Below, in pieces: positions 24,423 to 36,244 of a stretch of DNA of 64,000 nucleotides. Made by a program: the position numbers and the translations under genes. The notes below the pieces were generated by a model. It was not told where the DNA came from, did no database searches, and was given only the letters and a program-made list of their open reading frames with translations. Numbering within the stretch: the first letter of the stretch is position 1; each line of letters begins with the position of its first letter. Source of the stretch: Trinickia acidisoli (GTDB lineage Bacteria > Pseudomonadota > Gammaproteobacteria > Burkholderiales > Burkholderiaceae); the NCBI RefSeq assembly GCF_017315725.1, contig NZ_JAFLRG010000001.1, positions 1,798,001 to 1,862,000 on the forward strand. Reading direction: 5' to 3'.

Positions 24423-26993
24423 TCACACGGCGATCGCGCGGAGCAACTCTGTCTCGAGCTGAATCTGCAAGCGGCTGTCGGAAAGGCCGCGCCCGTCGAG
24501 CAGGAACACGTCCTCCACGCGCTCGCCGAGCGTATTGATCCGCGCCGCATGGACGCCGATCCGATGCTCCGCCAGCACGCGCGCGATCGAATAAAGAAGC
24601 CCTGGCCGGTCGTTGGCCGACACGGACAGGATGTAGTACTGCCCCCGCTCGTCGGCTCGCAAGTCGACGCGCGGGGTAATGGGAAACGTCCGCGACAGCC
24701 GCGACAGGCGGCCTTTGGACGGCTCGGGCAGCGGCGCGTCGGACGAGAGCCGGGCGGCGAGCTGCTGCTCGACGAGATTCGCGATATCGCGATACTGCAC
24801 GTCGTCCTCGGTGTGCGCAACGATGAAGTTATCGAGGGCGTAGCCGTGGCGCGTCGTGTTGACGCGGGCATCGAGCACCGACAGGCCGTTGCGGTCGAAA
24901 TAGGCACAGATGCCGGCGAACAGATCGGAGCGGTCTCGCACATAGACAAGCACCTGCAGCGCCTCGCCGATCGGCGATGGCCGCGCCCGTACGATCGGCG
25001 CCTCGGTCCGCACGTGCCGGTAGAGCACGCGCGTTTGCCAGGCGATATCGGCGGTGTCGTGACGCAAGAAGTAGCCGACGTCGAGCTCATCCCAGAGCGC
25101 GCGATGCGCATTTTCGGGCACCGTCTCGAGCCGTAGCAGTGCGAGCGCTTCTTCCTTGCGCGTCTTGAGTTCGGAGTGCTCGTCGGGCCGGGCGCCGCCG
25201 AGCACGGCGAGCGTCATCCGATAGAGATCCTCGAGCAGCTTGCCTTTCCAGGTATTCCAGACCTTCGGGCTCGTGCCGCGAATGTCGGCGACGGTCAGCA
25301 AATAGAGCGCCGTGAGCTGACGCTCGTTACCGACGAGTTCGGCGAACTGCTGGATGACTTGGGGGTCGCTCGTATCCTGCTTTTGCGCGACCTGGCTCAT
25401 CGTCAGGTGATGGCGCACGAGCCAGACCACGAGTGCGGCATCGTCGGCGTCGATACCGTGATCTCGACAAAAGCGGCGTGCATCGGCCATGCCGAGCGTC
25501 GAGTGATCGCCGCCGCGGCCTTTGGCGATGTCGTGGAACAGCGCCGCGACATAGAGCACCCATTGCCGCTCGAAGTTGGCCATCAACTGACTGCAGAACG
25601 GGTACTCGTGCGCATGTTCGGCGAGCGCGAAGCGGCGCAGATTGCGCAGCACCATCAAAATATGCTGATCGACGGTATAGACGTGATAAAGGTCGTGCTG
25701 CATCTGCCCGACGATGCGCCGGAAGTTCAGCAGATAGCGACCGAGCACGCTCGTTTGATTCATGAGGCGCAGCGCGTGCGTGATGCCCAGTGGCTGCTTC
25801 AGGATCTCGATGAATTGCCGTCGGTTTTCGGGGTCGCGCCGCCAGCGCGAGTCCATGATTTCGCGGGCGTTGTAGAGCGCCCGCAGCGTGCGGGCCGAGA
25901 GCCCTTTCGTGCCTGGCGTCGTTTCGTAGAGCAGGAACGCCTCGAGAATCGCCGTTGGCGTGCGCTCGAACACGTCGTCGCTTGCAATCTCGATCATGCC
26001 TTGCTTTTCGACGAAAAGCTCGGACAGCACACGTGTGACCCCGCTCGTGCGCGGGAACAACTGCGCCTCGATGTTTTGAATGAGAATCGTGGCGAGTTGC
26101 GTGACCGCCTTGGCCGCCCAGTAATAGCGGCGCATGAGCTGCTCGCTCGCGCGGCGCGCTTGGGTGGCATGGTAGCCGAAGCTTTCGGCCGTCGCGGTCT
26201 GCAGATCGAAGACGAGCACGTCCTGGCGCCGCCCCGCGATCACGTGCAGCCGCGCGCGCAGCATCTTGAGGAACGCTTCGTTGCGACGCAGCTCGCGCGC
26301 CTCGCGGGCCGTGATGAGGCCGCGCTCGTCGAGCTCTCGCCAACTGCGCCCGAATCCCGCCGCACGGGCGATCCAGAGGATCAACTGCAGATCGCGCAGG
26401 CCGCCGGGGCTTTCCTTGACGTTCGGCTCCAGGCTGTAGGGCGTATCTTGGAACTTCGCGTGCCGCTGGCGCATTTCGAGCACCTTGGCCTGAAAGAAGG
26501 CGCGGGCGTCGAGCGCATCGTTCAGGCGCACGACGACGCGCTGAAATAGCGCGGTGCTGCCCGTGATGCGCCGTGCCTCGAGCAGCGACGTGCGCACGGT
26601 GATGTCGTTGCCGGCTTCCTCGACGCATTGCGCAACCGTCCGCACGCTGCTGCCGAGTTCGAGCCCGAGATCCCAAGCCATGCCGATGAAGCGCTCGATG
26701 CGCGCCTCGAATTCGGGCGGCGGCTGATCGGGCAGCAGCACGAGGATGTCGATGTCGGAGTAGGGCGCGAGCTCGCCCCGCCCGTAGCCGCCGACGGCCA
26801 CGAGCGCGCTTGACGCGGGCAGCTCGCAGACCTGCCAGGCGCGCCGCAGCGCGTCGTCGGTCGTGCGTGAGAGCGTTTGCATGAGCGCGTCGACTCGGCT
26901 TGCCGTCTTGAAGCGCGCGAGGATCTCTGCTTTCGCGGCGCGGTAGTCGGCTTTGACCGACGCGGGATCGGTGATGACGGCGGGGGCGCTCAT
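24423..26993 (-). CDS. glnD: PII uridylyltransferase / uridylyl-removing enzyme GlnD
   Basis: 856 residues, full length. Senses glutamine and modifies PII proteins (GlnB/GlnK), steering nitrogen assimilation. Domains in order: nucleotidyltransferase with [17 protein letters not shown] at 68-84 (metal aspartates D80, D82); GlnD PII-UTase linker; HD domain with [16 protein letters not shown] near residue 490, which removes UMP; two C-terminal ACT domains (about 690-765 and 790-856) that bind glutamine. It lies downstream of map on the same strand after a 263-base gap, and 6 bases before the RluF-like start. Confidence 0.97.
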   Translation of the reverse strand: MSAPAVITDPASVKADYRAAKAEILARFKTASRVDALMQTLSRTTDDALRRAWQVCELPASSALVAVGGYGRGELAPYSDIDILVLLPDQPPPEFEARIERFIGMAWDLGLELGSSVRTVAQCVEEAGNDITVRTSLLEARRITGSTALFQRVVVRLNDALDARAFFQAKVLEMRQRHAKFQDTPYSLEPNVKESPGGLRDLQLILWIARAAGFGRSWRELDERGLITAREARELRRNEAFLKMLRARLHVIAGRRQDVLVFDLQTATAESFGYHATQARRASEQLMRRYYWAAKAVTQLATILIQNIEAQLFPRTSGVTRVLSELFVEKQGMIEIASDDVFERTPTAILEAFLLYETTPGTKGLSARTLRALYNAREIMDSRWRRDPENRRQFIEILKQPLGITHALRLMNQTSVLGRYLLNFRRIVGQMQHDLYHVYTVDQHILMVLRNLRRFALAEHAHEYPFCSQLMANFERQWVLYVAALFHDIAKGRGGDHSTLGMADARRFCRDHGIDADDAALVVWLVRHHLTMSQVAQKQDTSDPQVIQQFAELVGNERQLTALYLLTVADIRGTSPKVWNTWKGKLLEDLYRMTLAVLGGARPDEHSELKTRKEEALALLRLETVPENAHRALWDELDVGYFLRHDTADIAWQTRVLYRHVRTEAPIVRARPSPIGEALQVLVYVRDRSDLFAGICAYFDRNGLSVLDARVNTTRHGYALDNFIVAHTEDDVQYRDIANLVEQQLAARLSSDAPLPEPSKGRLSRLSRTFPITPRVDLRADERGQYYILSVSANDRPGLLYSIARVLAEHRIGVHAARINTLGERVEDVFLLDGRGLSDSRLQIQLETELLRAIAV

Positions 26994-27256
26994 AGGCTGG
27001 CGTGAACGGCGAGAAGCGGGTTAGGACTCGGGTGGGCGAGCACACGGCGTCGGGGACGAACGGGCATCGCGGGATTCAGCTCGGGCCGGCCCTGTATGGC
27101 GGCGCGCCGGCGCGGGTGCCGCTGCGACGCCCATGCCCGATGGGCCATCTGGCGCGAAACCAAGATAACAAGCGAGGCAACCACGTATGCGAGGGCGCCC
27201 CGCGCGCAGGGCCGACGGGGAGCGGCGAGCCGCATGCGGGCTCGCCGCGCCGTCGC

Positions 27257-28063
27257 TCAAGCCGCGACGGCGATCGACGGCTTGGCCGGCGTCCCCGCCG
27301 AGACGGTCAGCACATCGTAGCCCGTGTCGGTCACGAGCACCGTATGTTCCCATTGCGCCGATAGGCTGCGGTCCTTCGTCTTGACCGTCCATTGATCGGG
27401 CATCGTGCGGATTTCGCGGCGTCCGGCGTTGATCATCGGCTCGATCGTGAAAATCATGCCCTTTTGCAACTCGAGCCCCGTGCCGGGACGACCGTAGTGC
27501 AAGATCTGCGGATCTTCGTGAAACACCGTGCCGATGCCGTGGCCGCAGTACTCGCGCACGACGCTGTAGCCGCTCGCCTCGGCGTGACGCTGGATCGCGT
27601 GGCCGATGTCGCCGAGCCGCGCACCGGGGCGCACCTGCTCGATGCCGAGCCACATGCATTCGTAGGTGGTTTGCGCGAGGCGTTTGGCGAGGATCGAGCC
27701 TTCACCGGCGATGAACATGCGGCTCGTATCGCCGAAATAGCCTTCCTTGATGACGGTGATGTCGATATTCAGGGCGTCGCCGCTTTTGACGACCTTGTCG
27801 CCCGGGATTCCGTGACAGATGACGTCGTTGACCGAAATGCAAGTCGCCTTCGGGTAGGGCGGATAGCCGGGGGGCTGATAATTGAGCGGCGCGGGGATCG
27901 TGCCCTGCACGTCGAGCATGTAGTTGTGGCAGAGCCGGTCGAGCTCGGCCGTCGTCACGCCCGGCTTGACGAACGGGGTGATGTAATCGAGCACTTCGCT
28001 CGCCAGACGGCACGCGACGCGCATTTTCGCGATGTCGTCTTCGTTTTTGATCGAAATAGCCAT
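27257..28063 (-). CDS. map: Methionine aminopeptidase, type I
   Basis: 268 residues. Removes the initiator Met from nascent proteins. All five metal ligands are visible: D101 (NIDITV), D112 (GDTSRMF), H175 (GHGIGTVFHE), E208 (IFTIEPM) and E239 (SAQWEHTVLV), together with catalytic H84 in VICHGIP. Length matches E. coli Map (264). It is divergent from rpsB across 475 bases, the conserved map/rpsB arrangement. A GATAAT is visible in the upstream region on this strand as a possible -10. Confidence 0.97.
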   Translation of the reverse strand: MAISIKNEDDIAKMRVACRLASEVLDYITPFVKPGVTTAELDRLCHNYMLDVQGTIPAPLNYQPPGYPPYPKATCISVNDVICHGIPGDKVVKSGDALNIDITVIKEGYFGDTSRMFIAGEGSILAKRLAQTTYECMWLGIEQVRPGARLGDIGHAIQRHAEASGYSVVREYCGHGIGTVFHEDPQILHYGRPGTGLELQKGMIFTIEPMINAGRREIRTMPDQWTVKTKDRSLSAQWEHTVLVTDTGYDVLTVSAGTPAKPSIAVAA

Positions 28064-28223
28064 GGATGCGAGCCTGGAAACGATAGGTACGTGAATGTCG
28101 CGATTATCGCATCATATGCGTCCCTTGGTAGAGACTGCTGCGCCGTCGCCTACCCCTGCCGGGTAGCGGCTGGGCGTGAACGCCACCCCTTCGCGCGGTG
28201 CGCGAGTCGGATATGGAGGCTGC

Positions 28224-28253
28224 TTGAAAGGGGGTGCCCGCAGGTGGTATACT
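28224..28253 (+). promoter_or_regulatory. Promoter of the rpsB cluster
   Basis: TTGAAA (28224-28229), 18-base spacer, TATACT (28248-28253): a close sigma-70 match in the map/rpsB gap. Transcription from about 28260 would give an rpsB leader near 280 nt, long enough for regulation by S2. Confidence 0.7.
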
Positions 28254-28312
28254 CTTCGGCTAGTCGTTTTCCCGAATCGGCCTTGTATCTCTTTCATATC
28301 TTCCACATGCGC

Positions 28313-28346
28313 TTGCAGGTGTGTTTGCAGGTGGTGTTTGCAGGTG
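28313..28346 (+). repeat. Tandem TTGCAGGTG motif in the rpsB leader
   Basis: TTGCAGGTG occurs three times at 28313, 28325 and 28338 (12-13 base period), with a degenerate fourth copy (TATGCAGG) after it. All lie inside the predicted transcribed leader about 200 bases before the rpsB ATG. The rest of the 28064-28538 gap shows only the promoters for map and rpsB. Confidence 0.7.
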
Positions 28347-28538
28347 CGGCAGGTATGCAGGCGGACCGGAAGGGAAGCGGCTGATATGGGGTGCGTGGCG
28401 ATTGGGCCTGGTCGGGCTAACGTCAACGCATCCATTCGCAAGCCGGCGCACCCAGGGTGCCGGGCCGCAAATGCGCGAGTTCGCGTGCGCGGCCAGGTAC
28501 GGCAGCCGGCTTAAGACCCAACCCTCGCGGAGAATTTC

Positions 28539-29291
28539 ATGGCAGTCACCATGCGTCAAATGCTGGAAGCCGGTGTCCACTTCGGTCACCAAACGCGCTT
28601 CTGGAACCCCAAGATGGCCCCGTTCATCTTCGGTCATCGCAACAAGATTCACATCATCAACCTCGAAAAGACGCTGCCGATGTACAACGACGCGCTGAAG
28701 TACGTGCGTCAATTGGCGGCCAATCGCGGCACGATCTTGTTCGTCGGCACGAAGCGCCAGTCGCGCGATACGATCGCCGAAGAGGCGCAGCGCGCCGGCA
28801 TGCCGTTCGTCAATGCCCGCTGGCTCGGCGGCATGTTGACGAACTTCAAGACGCTGAAAGTGTCGATCAAGCGCCTGAAGGACATGGAAGCGGCGGTCGA
28901 GGCCGGTGAGCTCGAGAAGATGAGCAAGAAGGAAGCGCTGTTGTTCGAACGCGAAATCGCCAAGCTGCAAAAGTCGATCGGCGGCGTGAAGGACATGGGC
29001 GGCATTCCCGACGCGATCTTCGTCGTCGACGTCGGCTACCACAAGATCGCCGTGACCGAAGCGAACAAGCTCGGCGTGCCGGTCATCGCCGTGGTCGATA
29101 CGAACCACTCGCCCGAAGGCATCGATTACGTGATCCCGGGCAACGACGACGCGAGCAAGGCCGTCGCTCTGTACGCGCAAGGCGTGGCCGATGCGATCCT
29201 CGAGGGTCGCGCGAACGCGGTCAACGAAGTCGTGCAAGCCGTGCGCGGCACCGACGGCGACGAGTTCGTCGAGGTGGGCGGAGAAGCGTAA
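28539..29291 (+). CDS. rpsB: 30S ribosomal protein S2
   Basis: 250 residues. Opens [20 protein letters not shown], and contains [13 protein letters not shown] and the S2 signature [22 protein letters not shown]2 binds late to the head of the 30S subunit and is needed for docking of S1. Ribosome site GGAG precedes the ATG. First gene of the long rightward cluster; a strong hairpin with a T-run follows it before tsf, so downstream expression may be attenuated. In enterobacteria S2 represses rpsB-tsf through its leader; whether that occurs here is inference. Confidence 0.98.
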   Translation: MAVTMRQMLEAGVHFGHQTRFWNPKMAPFIFGHRNKIHIINLEKTLPMYNDALKYVRQLAANRGTILFVGTKRQSRDTIAEEAQRAGMPFVNARWLGGMLTNFKTLKVSIKRLKDMEAAVEAGELEKMSKKEALLFEREIAKLQKSIGGVKDMGGIPDAIFVVDVGYHKIAVTEANKLGVPVIAVVDTNHSPEGIDYVIPGNDDASKAVALYAQGVADAILEGRANAVNEVVQAVRGTDGDEFVEVGGEA

Positions 29292-29309
29292 AGCAACCCC
29301 GTCGCCGGC

Positions 29310-29344
29310 AAAAAAGGGGGCTTTCGATAGGCCCCCTTTTTTTA
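29310..29344 (+). terminator. Intrinsic terminator or attenuator between rpsB and tsf
   Basis: An A-run and GGGGGC (to 29321) pair with GCCCCC (29331-29336) across a short loop and end in a run of eight or more T. It starts about 20 bases after the rpsB stop. The position suggests partial termination that sets the S2 to EF-Ts ratio. Confidence 0.85.
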
Positions 29345-29447
29345 AGTGTCGGCGGAACGTGCGACGCGATCGATGCGTCGCGAACGAATGCCTGCCGTTC
29401 GCATCGAAAGCGAGCGGCGTATGAAAGACAGACTCAAGGAGCGAATG

Positions 29448-30329
29448 ATGGCGGCAATTACCGCAAGCATGGTGGCAGAACTGCGCGCGAAAACCGACGC
29501 GCCGATGATGGAATGCAAGAAGGCGCTGACGGAAGCCGACGGCGACATGGCTCGCGCCGAAGAGCTGCTTCGCGTGAAGCTCGGCAACAAGGCCAGCAAA
29601 GCGGCATCGCGCGTCACGGCCGAAGGCGTGATCGCCTCGCACATTGCCGGCAACGCGGGCGCGCTCGTCGAGCTGAACTGCGAAACCGACTTCGTCGCGA
29701 AGAATGACGATTTCAACGCGTTCACCAAGCAAGTGGCCGAACTCGTCGTTTCCCACAACCCGGCCGACGTCGCTGCCTTGTCGGCGTTGCCGTTGAACGG
29801 CTCGACGGTCGACGCCGTGCGCCTTGCGCTCGTCGGCAAGATCGGTGAAAACCTGTCGATCCGCCGCTTCGTCCGTTTCGATACGCCGAACAAGCTTGCT
29901 GCGTACCTGCACGGCACGCGCATCGGCGTGCTCGTTGAGTACACGGGCGCCGAAGAGCAAGTCGGTAAGGACGTCGCGATGCACGTTGCGGCCATGAAGC
30001 CGGTTTCGCTGTCGTCGGACGACGTGCCGGCCGAGTTGATCGCCAAGGAGCGCAGCATCGCCGAGCAAAAGGCGGCCGAATCGGGCAAGCCGGCCGAAAT
30101 CGTTGCAAAGATGGTCGAAGGCAGCGTGCAGAAGTATCTGAAGGAAGTGTCGCTGCTGAACCAGCCGTTCGTGAAGAACGACAAGCAGACGATCGAGCAG
30201 ATGCTGAAGGCCGCGGGCTCGTCGGTGCAAAAATTCGCACTGTTCGTGGTCGGCGAAGGCATCGAAAAGCGTCAAGACGATTTCGCCGCCGAAGTGGCTG
30301 CGCAAGTTGCCGCCGCGAAGCAGCAGTAA
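29448..30329 (+). CDS. tsf: Elongation factor Ts
   Basis: 293 residues from the second of two adjacent ATGs (29448). AAGGAG at 29436-29441 is 6 bases before it and only 3 before the first; the family start [12 protein letters not shown] agrees. EF-Ts is the nucleotide exchange factor for EF-Tu. Signatures: [20 protein letters not shown] (UBA-like N-domain), and the [10 protein letters not shown] core motif that contacts EF-Tu; C-terminal dimerisation module to residue 293. Followed by a 189-base gap rich in hairpins before pyrH. Confidence 0.98.
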   Translation: MAAITASMVAELRAKTDAPMMECKKALTEADGDMARAEELLRVKLGNKASKAASRVTAEGVIASHIAGNAGALVELNCETDFVAKNDDFNAFTKQVAELVVSHNPADVAALSALPLNGSTVDAVRLALVGKIGENLSIRRFVRFDTPNKLAAYLHGTRIGVLVEYTGAEEQVGKDVAMHVAAMKPVSLSSDDVPAELIAKERSIAEQKAAESGKPAEIVAKMVEGSVQKYLKEVSLLNQPFVKNDKQTIEQMLKAAGSSVQKFALFVVGEGIEKRQDDFAAEVAAQVAAAKQQ

Positions 30330-30338
30330 GCCGAGTAG

Positions 30339-31232
<894 letters not shown>

Positions 31233-31325
31233 ACTCCCGGAAGTGAGCGGGGCCCGCTGCACTTGCGGTGCGAGATGCGCTGCGCACGGGCTAATCCGCA
31301 CAATGATGAAGCTTTGGAGGTCTAA

Positions 31326-31886
31326 ATGAGTGTGGCAGAGGTCAAAAAGGGCGCCGATCAAAAAATGCAGCGTTCGATCGAAGCGTTCAAGAACGATTTG
31401 GCGAAAATCCGCACGGGGCGCGCGCATACGGGTTTGCTCGACCATATCCAGGTCGATTATTACGGCTCGAACGTGCCCATCTCTCAAGTGGCCAACCTGA
31501 CGCTCATCGACGCGCGCACGATTGGCGTTCAGCCTTGGGAAAAGAAGATGGTTCAGGTTGTCGAAAAGGCAATTCGCGAATCCGATCTGGGTTTGAATCC
31601 CGCCACGCAAGGCGATTTGATTCGCGTGCCGATGCCCGCGTTGACGGAAGAGCGCCGCCGCGAACTGACCAAGGTTGTCAAGAGTGAAGGCGAGACGGCG
31701 AAGGTCGCCGTGCGCAATCTGCGTCGCGATGCGAACGAACAATTGAAGAAGCTCGTCAAAGAGAAAGAGATTTCGGAAGACGACGAGCGCCGCGCAAGCG
31801 ATGAAGTGCAAAAGCTTACCGACAAATCCGTCGCCGAGATCGACAAGCTCGTTCAAACGAAAGAAGCCGAGATCATGACCGTCTGA
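31326..31886 (+). CDS. frr: Ribosome recycling factor
   Basis: 186 residues (E. coli 185). With EF-G it splits the post-termination ribosome. Family features: [20 protein letters not shown] at the N-terminus, the [16 protein letters not shown] hinge segment, and a C-terminal helix with [27 protein letters not shown] ribosome site lies 5 bases before the ATG. A 93-base gap separates it from pyrH, and 55 bases separate it from uppS. Confidence 0.98.
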   Translation: MSVAEVKKGADQKMQRSIEAFKNDLAKIRTGRAHTGLLDHIQVDYYGSNVPISQVANLTLIDARTIGVQPWEKKMVQVVEKAIRESDLGLNPATQGDLIRVPMPALTEERRRELTKVVKSEGETAKVAVRNLRRDANEQLKKLVKEKEISEDDERRASDEVQKLTDKSVAEIDKLVQTKEAEIMTV

Positions 31887-31941
31887 GGCTCGTTCGTCTC
31901 GACGCGTCCTTCTTTTTTCAGCAGTCTGAGTCCCGGCGGCC

Positions 31942-32739
31942 ATGACCTATACCAGCTCTACCGTTCGCGTGCCTGATATTGCGGCCGTGCCGCGGCATAT
32001 CGCGATCATCATGGACGGCAATGGCCGTTGGGCAACGCAGCGTCGCTTGCCGCGCGTGGCCGGCCATACGCGCGGCGTCGAAGCCGTGCGCATGGCCGTC
32101 GAAGCGTGCGCTCGCGCGGGTGTCGAATACCTGACGCTATTTGCATTCAGTTCGGAGAATTGGCGCAGGCCCGTCGACGAAGTGTCGTTTCTGATGCGGC
32201 TGTTCGTGACCGCGCTCGAGCGCGAAGTGGGCAAGCTGCACGCCAACGGCATTCGGTTGCGCGTCGTCGGCGATTTGTCCCTCTTCGATACGCGTGTGCA
32301 GGATCTGATCCGCCGGGCGGAAACCAAAACGGCTCGCAATACACGGTTGACGCTGACGATCGCGGCAAACTACGGCGGCCGATGGGACATCATGCAGGCG
32401 GCCCGCAAGCTTGCGGAGCAATCGGCGAGCGAGGGACGGGCCGTGCCCATCGACGAAGGGGCATTCGCGCAGCACCTCGCGCTCGCCTATGCGCCGGAAC
32501 CCGATCTCTTTATCCGCACCGGCGGTGAAACCCGCATAAGCAATTTCCTGCTCTGGCAACTCGCTTATAGCGAATTTTATTTCACCGACACGTACTGGCC
32601 CGATTTCGATGCCAAGACGTTGTCCGATGCCATCGCGTCGTACGCACGCCGTGAGCGCCGGTTTGGGCGCACGAGCGCGCAGCTCGAGCCGCAATCGCAA
32701 GACGAACCGTCGCAAAACGCCGATTCCCTTCCATGCTGA
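31942..32739 (+). CDS. uppS: Undecaprenyl diphosphate synthase
   Basis: 265 residues. cis-Prenyltransferase that makes the C55 lipid carrier for peptidoglycan and O-antigen. Catalytic D25 is in [10 protein letters not shown]; further motifs are [22 protein letters not shown], and the C-terminal [19 protein letters not shown]. The polar tail of about 25 residues is longer than in E. coli (253). Its stop overlaps the cdsA start by 7 bases. Confidence 0.97.
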   Translation: MTYTSSTVRVPDIAAVPRHIAIIMDGNGRWATQRRLPRVAGHTRGVEAVRMAVEACARAGVEYLTLFAFSSENWRRPVDEVSFLMRLFVTALEREVGKLHANGIRLRVVGDLSLFDTRVQDLIRRAETKTARNTRLTLTIAANYGGRWDIMQAARKLAEQSASEGRAVPIDEGAFAQHLALAYAPEPDLFIRTGGETRISNFLLWQLAYSEFYFTDTYWPDFDAKTLSDAIASYARRERRFGRTSAQLEPQSQDEPSQNADSLPC

Positions 32740-33554
32740 AAACGCGGGTCATCACCGCCATCGTATTGCTGGCGGTGCTGCTGCCGGTCACGCTGTTCGC
32801 ACCGGTGGCGGCTTTCGGCGCACTCATTGCCGTCGCGCTCGTGTTGGGCGCCTGGGAGTGGGCGCGCTTGCTCAAACTGCCGGGGCTCGCCCCGATCGCC
32901 TACGCAGTCGTCGCGGCGCTCGCGCTGGCTGCGAGCACCCGTCTCGGTCTAGGCGCCCATGCGGCTCGGCCGCTGCTCGAAGCCGCAGCCGTCTTCTGGA
33001 TTCTCGCCGGGCCGTACGTGCTCGTGCGCAGGCCGACGCTCGCGCACGGCGCCTGGCGAGTGTTCCTCATCGTCGCGGGGCTCGTCGTCCTGGTGGCTTG
33101 TTGGCACGCGCTCGTCGCGGCACGCATGCTGGGCGTATCGTTCGTATTGTCGGTACTGCTCGTGGTTTGGCTGGCCGATATCGGCGCATACTTTGCCGGC
33201 AAGGCGTTCGGCAAGCACAAGCTCGCACCCGCGATCAGCCCAGGCAAGACCTGGGAAGGCGCGATCGGCGGTTGGCTTGCCGTCATGGTCGTGGCCGTCG
33301 CCGTCATGGCGTCGCATGCATTCGCGCCGACGCTCGTGTCGGCGCTCGGCGAGCGTATGGGCCCCGTGCGCTCGCTGCTCGTGCTGACGGTGCTCGTCGC
33401 ATTCAGCATCGTCGGCGACCTGTTCGAATCGATGCTCAAGCGTCAAGCGGGCGTGAAGGATTCGAGCGCACTGCTGCCGGGACACGGCGGCGTGCTCGAC
33501 CGCATCGACGCACTGCTGCCGGTGCTGCCGCTCGCGATGCTACTCATCGGGTAG
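32733..33554 (+). CDS. cdsA: Phosphatidate cytidylyltransferase (CDP-diacylglycerol synthase)
   Basis: 273 residues, about 8 membrane segments. Makes CDP-diacylglycerol, the branch point for all phospholipids including the cardiolipin made by Cls in this window. The family signature near the C-terminus is intact ([20 protein letters not shown], then [11 protein letters not shown], with its essential acidic residues). KTWEGAIGG is the other conserved loop. Start overlaps uppS; 18 bases separate it from dxr. Confidence 0.96.
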   Translation: MLKTRVITAIVLLAVLLPVTLFAPVAAFGALIAVALVLGAWEWARLLKLPGLAPIAYAVVAALALAASTRLGLGAHAARPLLEAAAVFWILAGPYVLVRRPTLAHGAWRVFLIVAGLVVLVACWHALVAARMLGVSFVLSVLLVVWLADIGAYFAGKAFGKHKLAPAISPGKTWEGAIGGWLAVMVVAVAVMASHAFAPTLVSALGERMGPVRSLLVLTVLVAFSIVGDLFESMLKRQAGVKDSSALLPGHGGVLDRIDALLPVLPLAMLLIG

Positions 33555-33572
33555 GGCACCTGGGATAGAGAT

Positions 33573-34796
33573 ATGAAAAAACGTCTGACACTGCTCGGCT
33601 CCACGGGCTCGATCGGCGACAGCACGCTCGACGTCGTTGCCCGCCACCCCGAGCGCTTCACGGTGCACGCGCTTACCGCGCATCGCAACGGCGACAAGCT
33701 CGTCGCCCAATGCTTGCGTTTTTCGCCCGACGTCGCCGTCGTCGGCGATGCCGAGACGGCAGCGCGCGTCGAGGCGCAGCTCAAGGCCGCCGGCTGCAAG
33801 ACGCAGGTCGCCTACGGCCAGGATGCGCTCGTGCAAGCGACACAAAGCGCGCAATGCGATACCGTCGTTGCCGCGATCGTGGGAGCGGCTGGGCTCGCGC
33901 CGACGCTTGCCGCCGCGCGCGCCGGCAAGCGCATTTTGCTGGCGAACAAAGAAGCGCTCGTCATGTCGGGCGCGATCTTCATGGACGCGGTGCGCGATCA
34001 TGGCGCGACGCTATTGCCCGTGGACAGCGAGCACAACGCGATTTTCCAATGCTTGCCGCGCGACGTCGCCGAACACGGCGGCGTCACCAAAATCATCTTG
34101 ACCGCTTCGGGCGGGCCGTTCCGCACGCGCGAGCCTGCCACGCTCGTCGATGTGACGCCCGATGAGGCCTGCAAGCATCCGAATTGGGTCATGGGCCGCA
34201 AGATCTCGGTCGATTCTGCCACGATGATGAACAAGGGCCTCGAAGTCATCGAGGCACATTGGCTGTTCGGCCTGGCGGGCGATCGCATCGACGTCCTCAT
34301 TCATCCGCAAAGCGTCATCCACTCGCTAGTCTCCTACGCCGACGGCTCGGTCCTGGCGCAACTCGGCAATCCCGATATGCGCACGCCGATTGCTCACGCG
34401 TTGGCATTTCCCGAGCGTGTCGACTCCGGCGTGGCGCAGCTCGATCTCGCGCAAATTGCCTCGCTGCAGTTCGAGAAACCCGACTACGAGCGCTTCCCGT
34501 GCCTTGCACTGGCGATGCAAGCGCTGGCAGCGGGGGGTATCGCGAGCGCGGCGCTCAATGCGGCGAACGAAGTGGCCGTCGAGGCGTTCCTCGAGCGACG
34601 CATCGGTTTCATGGAAGTCGCGCGGACGGTCGAGGCCGTGCTCGACGGCCTGTCCAACCGTGCGCCAAGTGGCTTGGACGACGTGCTCGATGCCGATGCC
34701 GATGCACGGCGCGCGGCGCGCGAGTTCATTGCGAGCCGTGCGCTCGTGGCGCGGGCAGCCAATCGCACGGGCCCCGTCGATCGCGCGGTGCGGTGA
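33573..34796 (+). CDS. dxr: 1-deoxy-D-xylulose 5-phosphate reductoisomerase
   Basis: 407 residues. Converts DXP to MEP with NADPH, the committed step of the MEP isoprenoid pathway, feeding UppS. NADPH site [15 protein letters not shown] at residues 4-18; catalytic-domain motifs [14 protein letters not shown] (metal-binding D and E), TASGGPFRT in the flexible loop, and [20 protein letters not shown]. Complete compared with E. coli (398). Followed by rseP after 7 bases. Confidence 0.97.
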   Translation: MKKRLTLLGSTGSIGDSTLDVVARHPERFTVHALTAHRNGDKLVAQCLRFSPDVAVVGDAETAARVEAQLKAAGCKTQVAYGQDALVQATQSAQCDTVVAAIVGAAGLAPTLAAARAGKRILLANKEALVMSGAIFMDAVRDHGATLLPVDSEHNAIFQCLPRDVAEHGGVTKIILTASGGPFRTREPATLVDVTPDEACKHPNWVMGRKISVDSATMMNKGLEVIEAHWLFGLAGDRIDVLIHPQSVIHSLVSYADGSVLAQLGNPDMRTPIAHALAFPERVDSGVAQLDLAQIASLQFEKPDYERFPCLALAMQALAAGGIASAALNAANEVAVEAFLERRIGFMEVARTVEAVLDGLSNRAPSGLDDVLDADADARRAAREFIASRALVARAANRTGPVDRAVR

Positions 34797-34803
34797 GAAC
34801 CCG

Positions 34804-36177
34804 ATGAACCTGCTGATCGAAGTCGCCGCATTCGCCGTTGCGATCGGCGTGCTCGTCGTGGTGCACGAGTACGGCCACTATAGTGTGGCGCGACTTTGCG
34901 GCGTGAAGGTGCTGCGGTTTTCGATCGGCTTCGGGCGGCCGCTCGCAAGTTGGGTCGGACGCAAATCCGGGACGGAATGGACGATCTCGGCGCTGCCGCT
35001 AGGCGGCTACGTCAAGATGCTGGACGAGCGCGATCCTGGGCCCGGTATCGCGGCGGCTGATCTGCCGTACGCGTTCAATCGGCAGCACGTGGCCAAGCGC
35101 ATCGCGATCGTATTGGCCGGGCCGCTCGCCAATTTCGTGCTCGCCGTGGTGCTGTTCTCGGTCGTCTTCGCGACGGGGGTGACCGAGCCCGTGGCGACGC
35201 TCGCGACGCCGGCGGCGGGAACCATCGCCGCCCGCGCGGGTTTCGACGGCGGCGAGACGGTCGTGGCGATTGGCGACGAGCGAGGCGCGGACGTCTCGGC
35301 GGTGCGCTCTTGGTCGGACTTGCGCTGGAAACTGCTCGATGCCGCTTTCGATCATCGGCGCATCGTGCTCAAGGCTCGTGACGGCCACGGCATCTATGAT
35401 TTCCAGGTCGACCTGCGCAACGTACCGGGGCGCGACCTGGACGACGATTTCCTCAGTAAGCTCGGTTTCGGCGAGGGCGGGACGCTGACGGTAGCCGCCG
35501 TGGAGCCTGGCAGCGCCGCCGAGCGGGCCGGCCTCGAAGCGGGCGATACGCTGCGCACGGCGGGCGGTGCGCCGATCAATGGCGCCGAGGCGTTCATCGC
35601 CTACGTCAAAGCGCGCGCGGGGCGTCCGATCGCGCTCGGCATCGATCGCGGCACGCCGGCCCAGCGGCGCCTACTGATGGTCGTGCCTGACGCGCATGAG
35701 GATCTGCAAACGGGCGCGACGTCCGGACGCATCGGCGCGGCGCTCGAGACCCAGGTGGAGACCGTGCGCGTGCGCTATGGGTTGGGCGAGAGCATCGCGC
35801 GCAGCGCGCAGCGCACGTGGGACATCGCCATTTATTCGCTGCGGATGTTCGGGCGCATGCTCACGGGGCAGGCGTCGCTGAAGAACTTGTCGGGCCCCGT
35901 CACGATCGCCGATTACGCCGGTAAGAGTGCGCAGCTCGGCTGGGCGCCGTTTCTTTCCTTCCTATCGCTCGTCAGTATCAGCCTCGGTGTGCTGAACTTA
36001 TTGCCGATTCCGGTATTGGACGGGGGGCATCTGTTATATTATTTGGTTGAAGCCGCAACCGGCAAAGCCGTGTCGGAACGCTGGCAACTCGTTTTGCAAA
36101 GGGCTGGCCTCGTGTGCATCGTCGTTTTGTCGGCGATCGCGCTCTTCAACGATCTGGCTCGTTTAATCCATTTTTAA
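34804..36177 (+). CDS. rseP: Site-2 protease RseP
   Basis: 457 residues from ATG 34804 (MNLLIEVAAFAVAIGVLVVV). Intramembrane zinc metalloprotease that cuts anti-sigma factors and clears signal peptides. H21-E22-x2-H25 (HEYGH) lies at the end of the first membrane helix; the second zinc site is in LNLLPIPVLDGGHLLYY near 395. Periplasmic PDZ segments lie between (about 115-310, including AGLEAGDTLRTAGGAPING). Length as in E. coli (450). Next to bamA, whose assembly stress it helps to signal in E. coli. Confidence 0.96.
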   Translation: MNLLIEVAAFAVAIGVLVVVHEYGHYSVARLCGVKVLRFSIGFGRPLASWVGRKSGTEWTISALPLGGYVKMLDERDPGPGIAAADLPYAFNRQHVAKRIAIVLAGPLANFVLAVVLFSVVFATGVTEPVATLATPAAGTIAARAGFDGGETVVAIGDERGADVSAVRSWSDLRWKLLDAAFDHRRIVLKARDGHGIYDFQVDLRNVPGRDLDDDFLSKLGFGEGGTLTVAAVEPGSAAERAGLEAGDTLRTAGGAPINGAEAFIAYVKARAGRPIALGIDRGTPAQRRLLMVVPDAHEDLQTGATSGRIGAALETQVETVRVRYGLGESIARSAQRTWDIAIYSLRMFGRMLTGQASLKNLSGPVTIADYAGKSAQLGWAPFLSFLSLVSISLGVLNLLPIPVLDGGHLLYYLVEAATGKAVSERWQLVLQRAGLVCIVVLSAIALFNDLARLIHF

Positions 36178-36244
36178 AGTGTCCGGTGGTCCGCGTTCAT
36201 GCGGCCTCGATGGACAGATGCAGCTAAAACACTGGGGAAGCACG

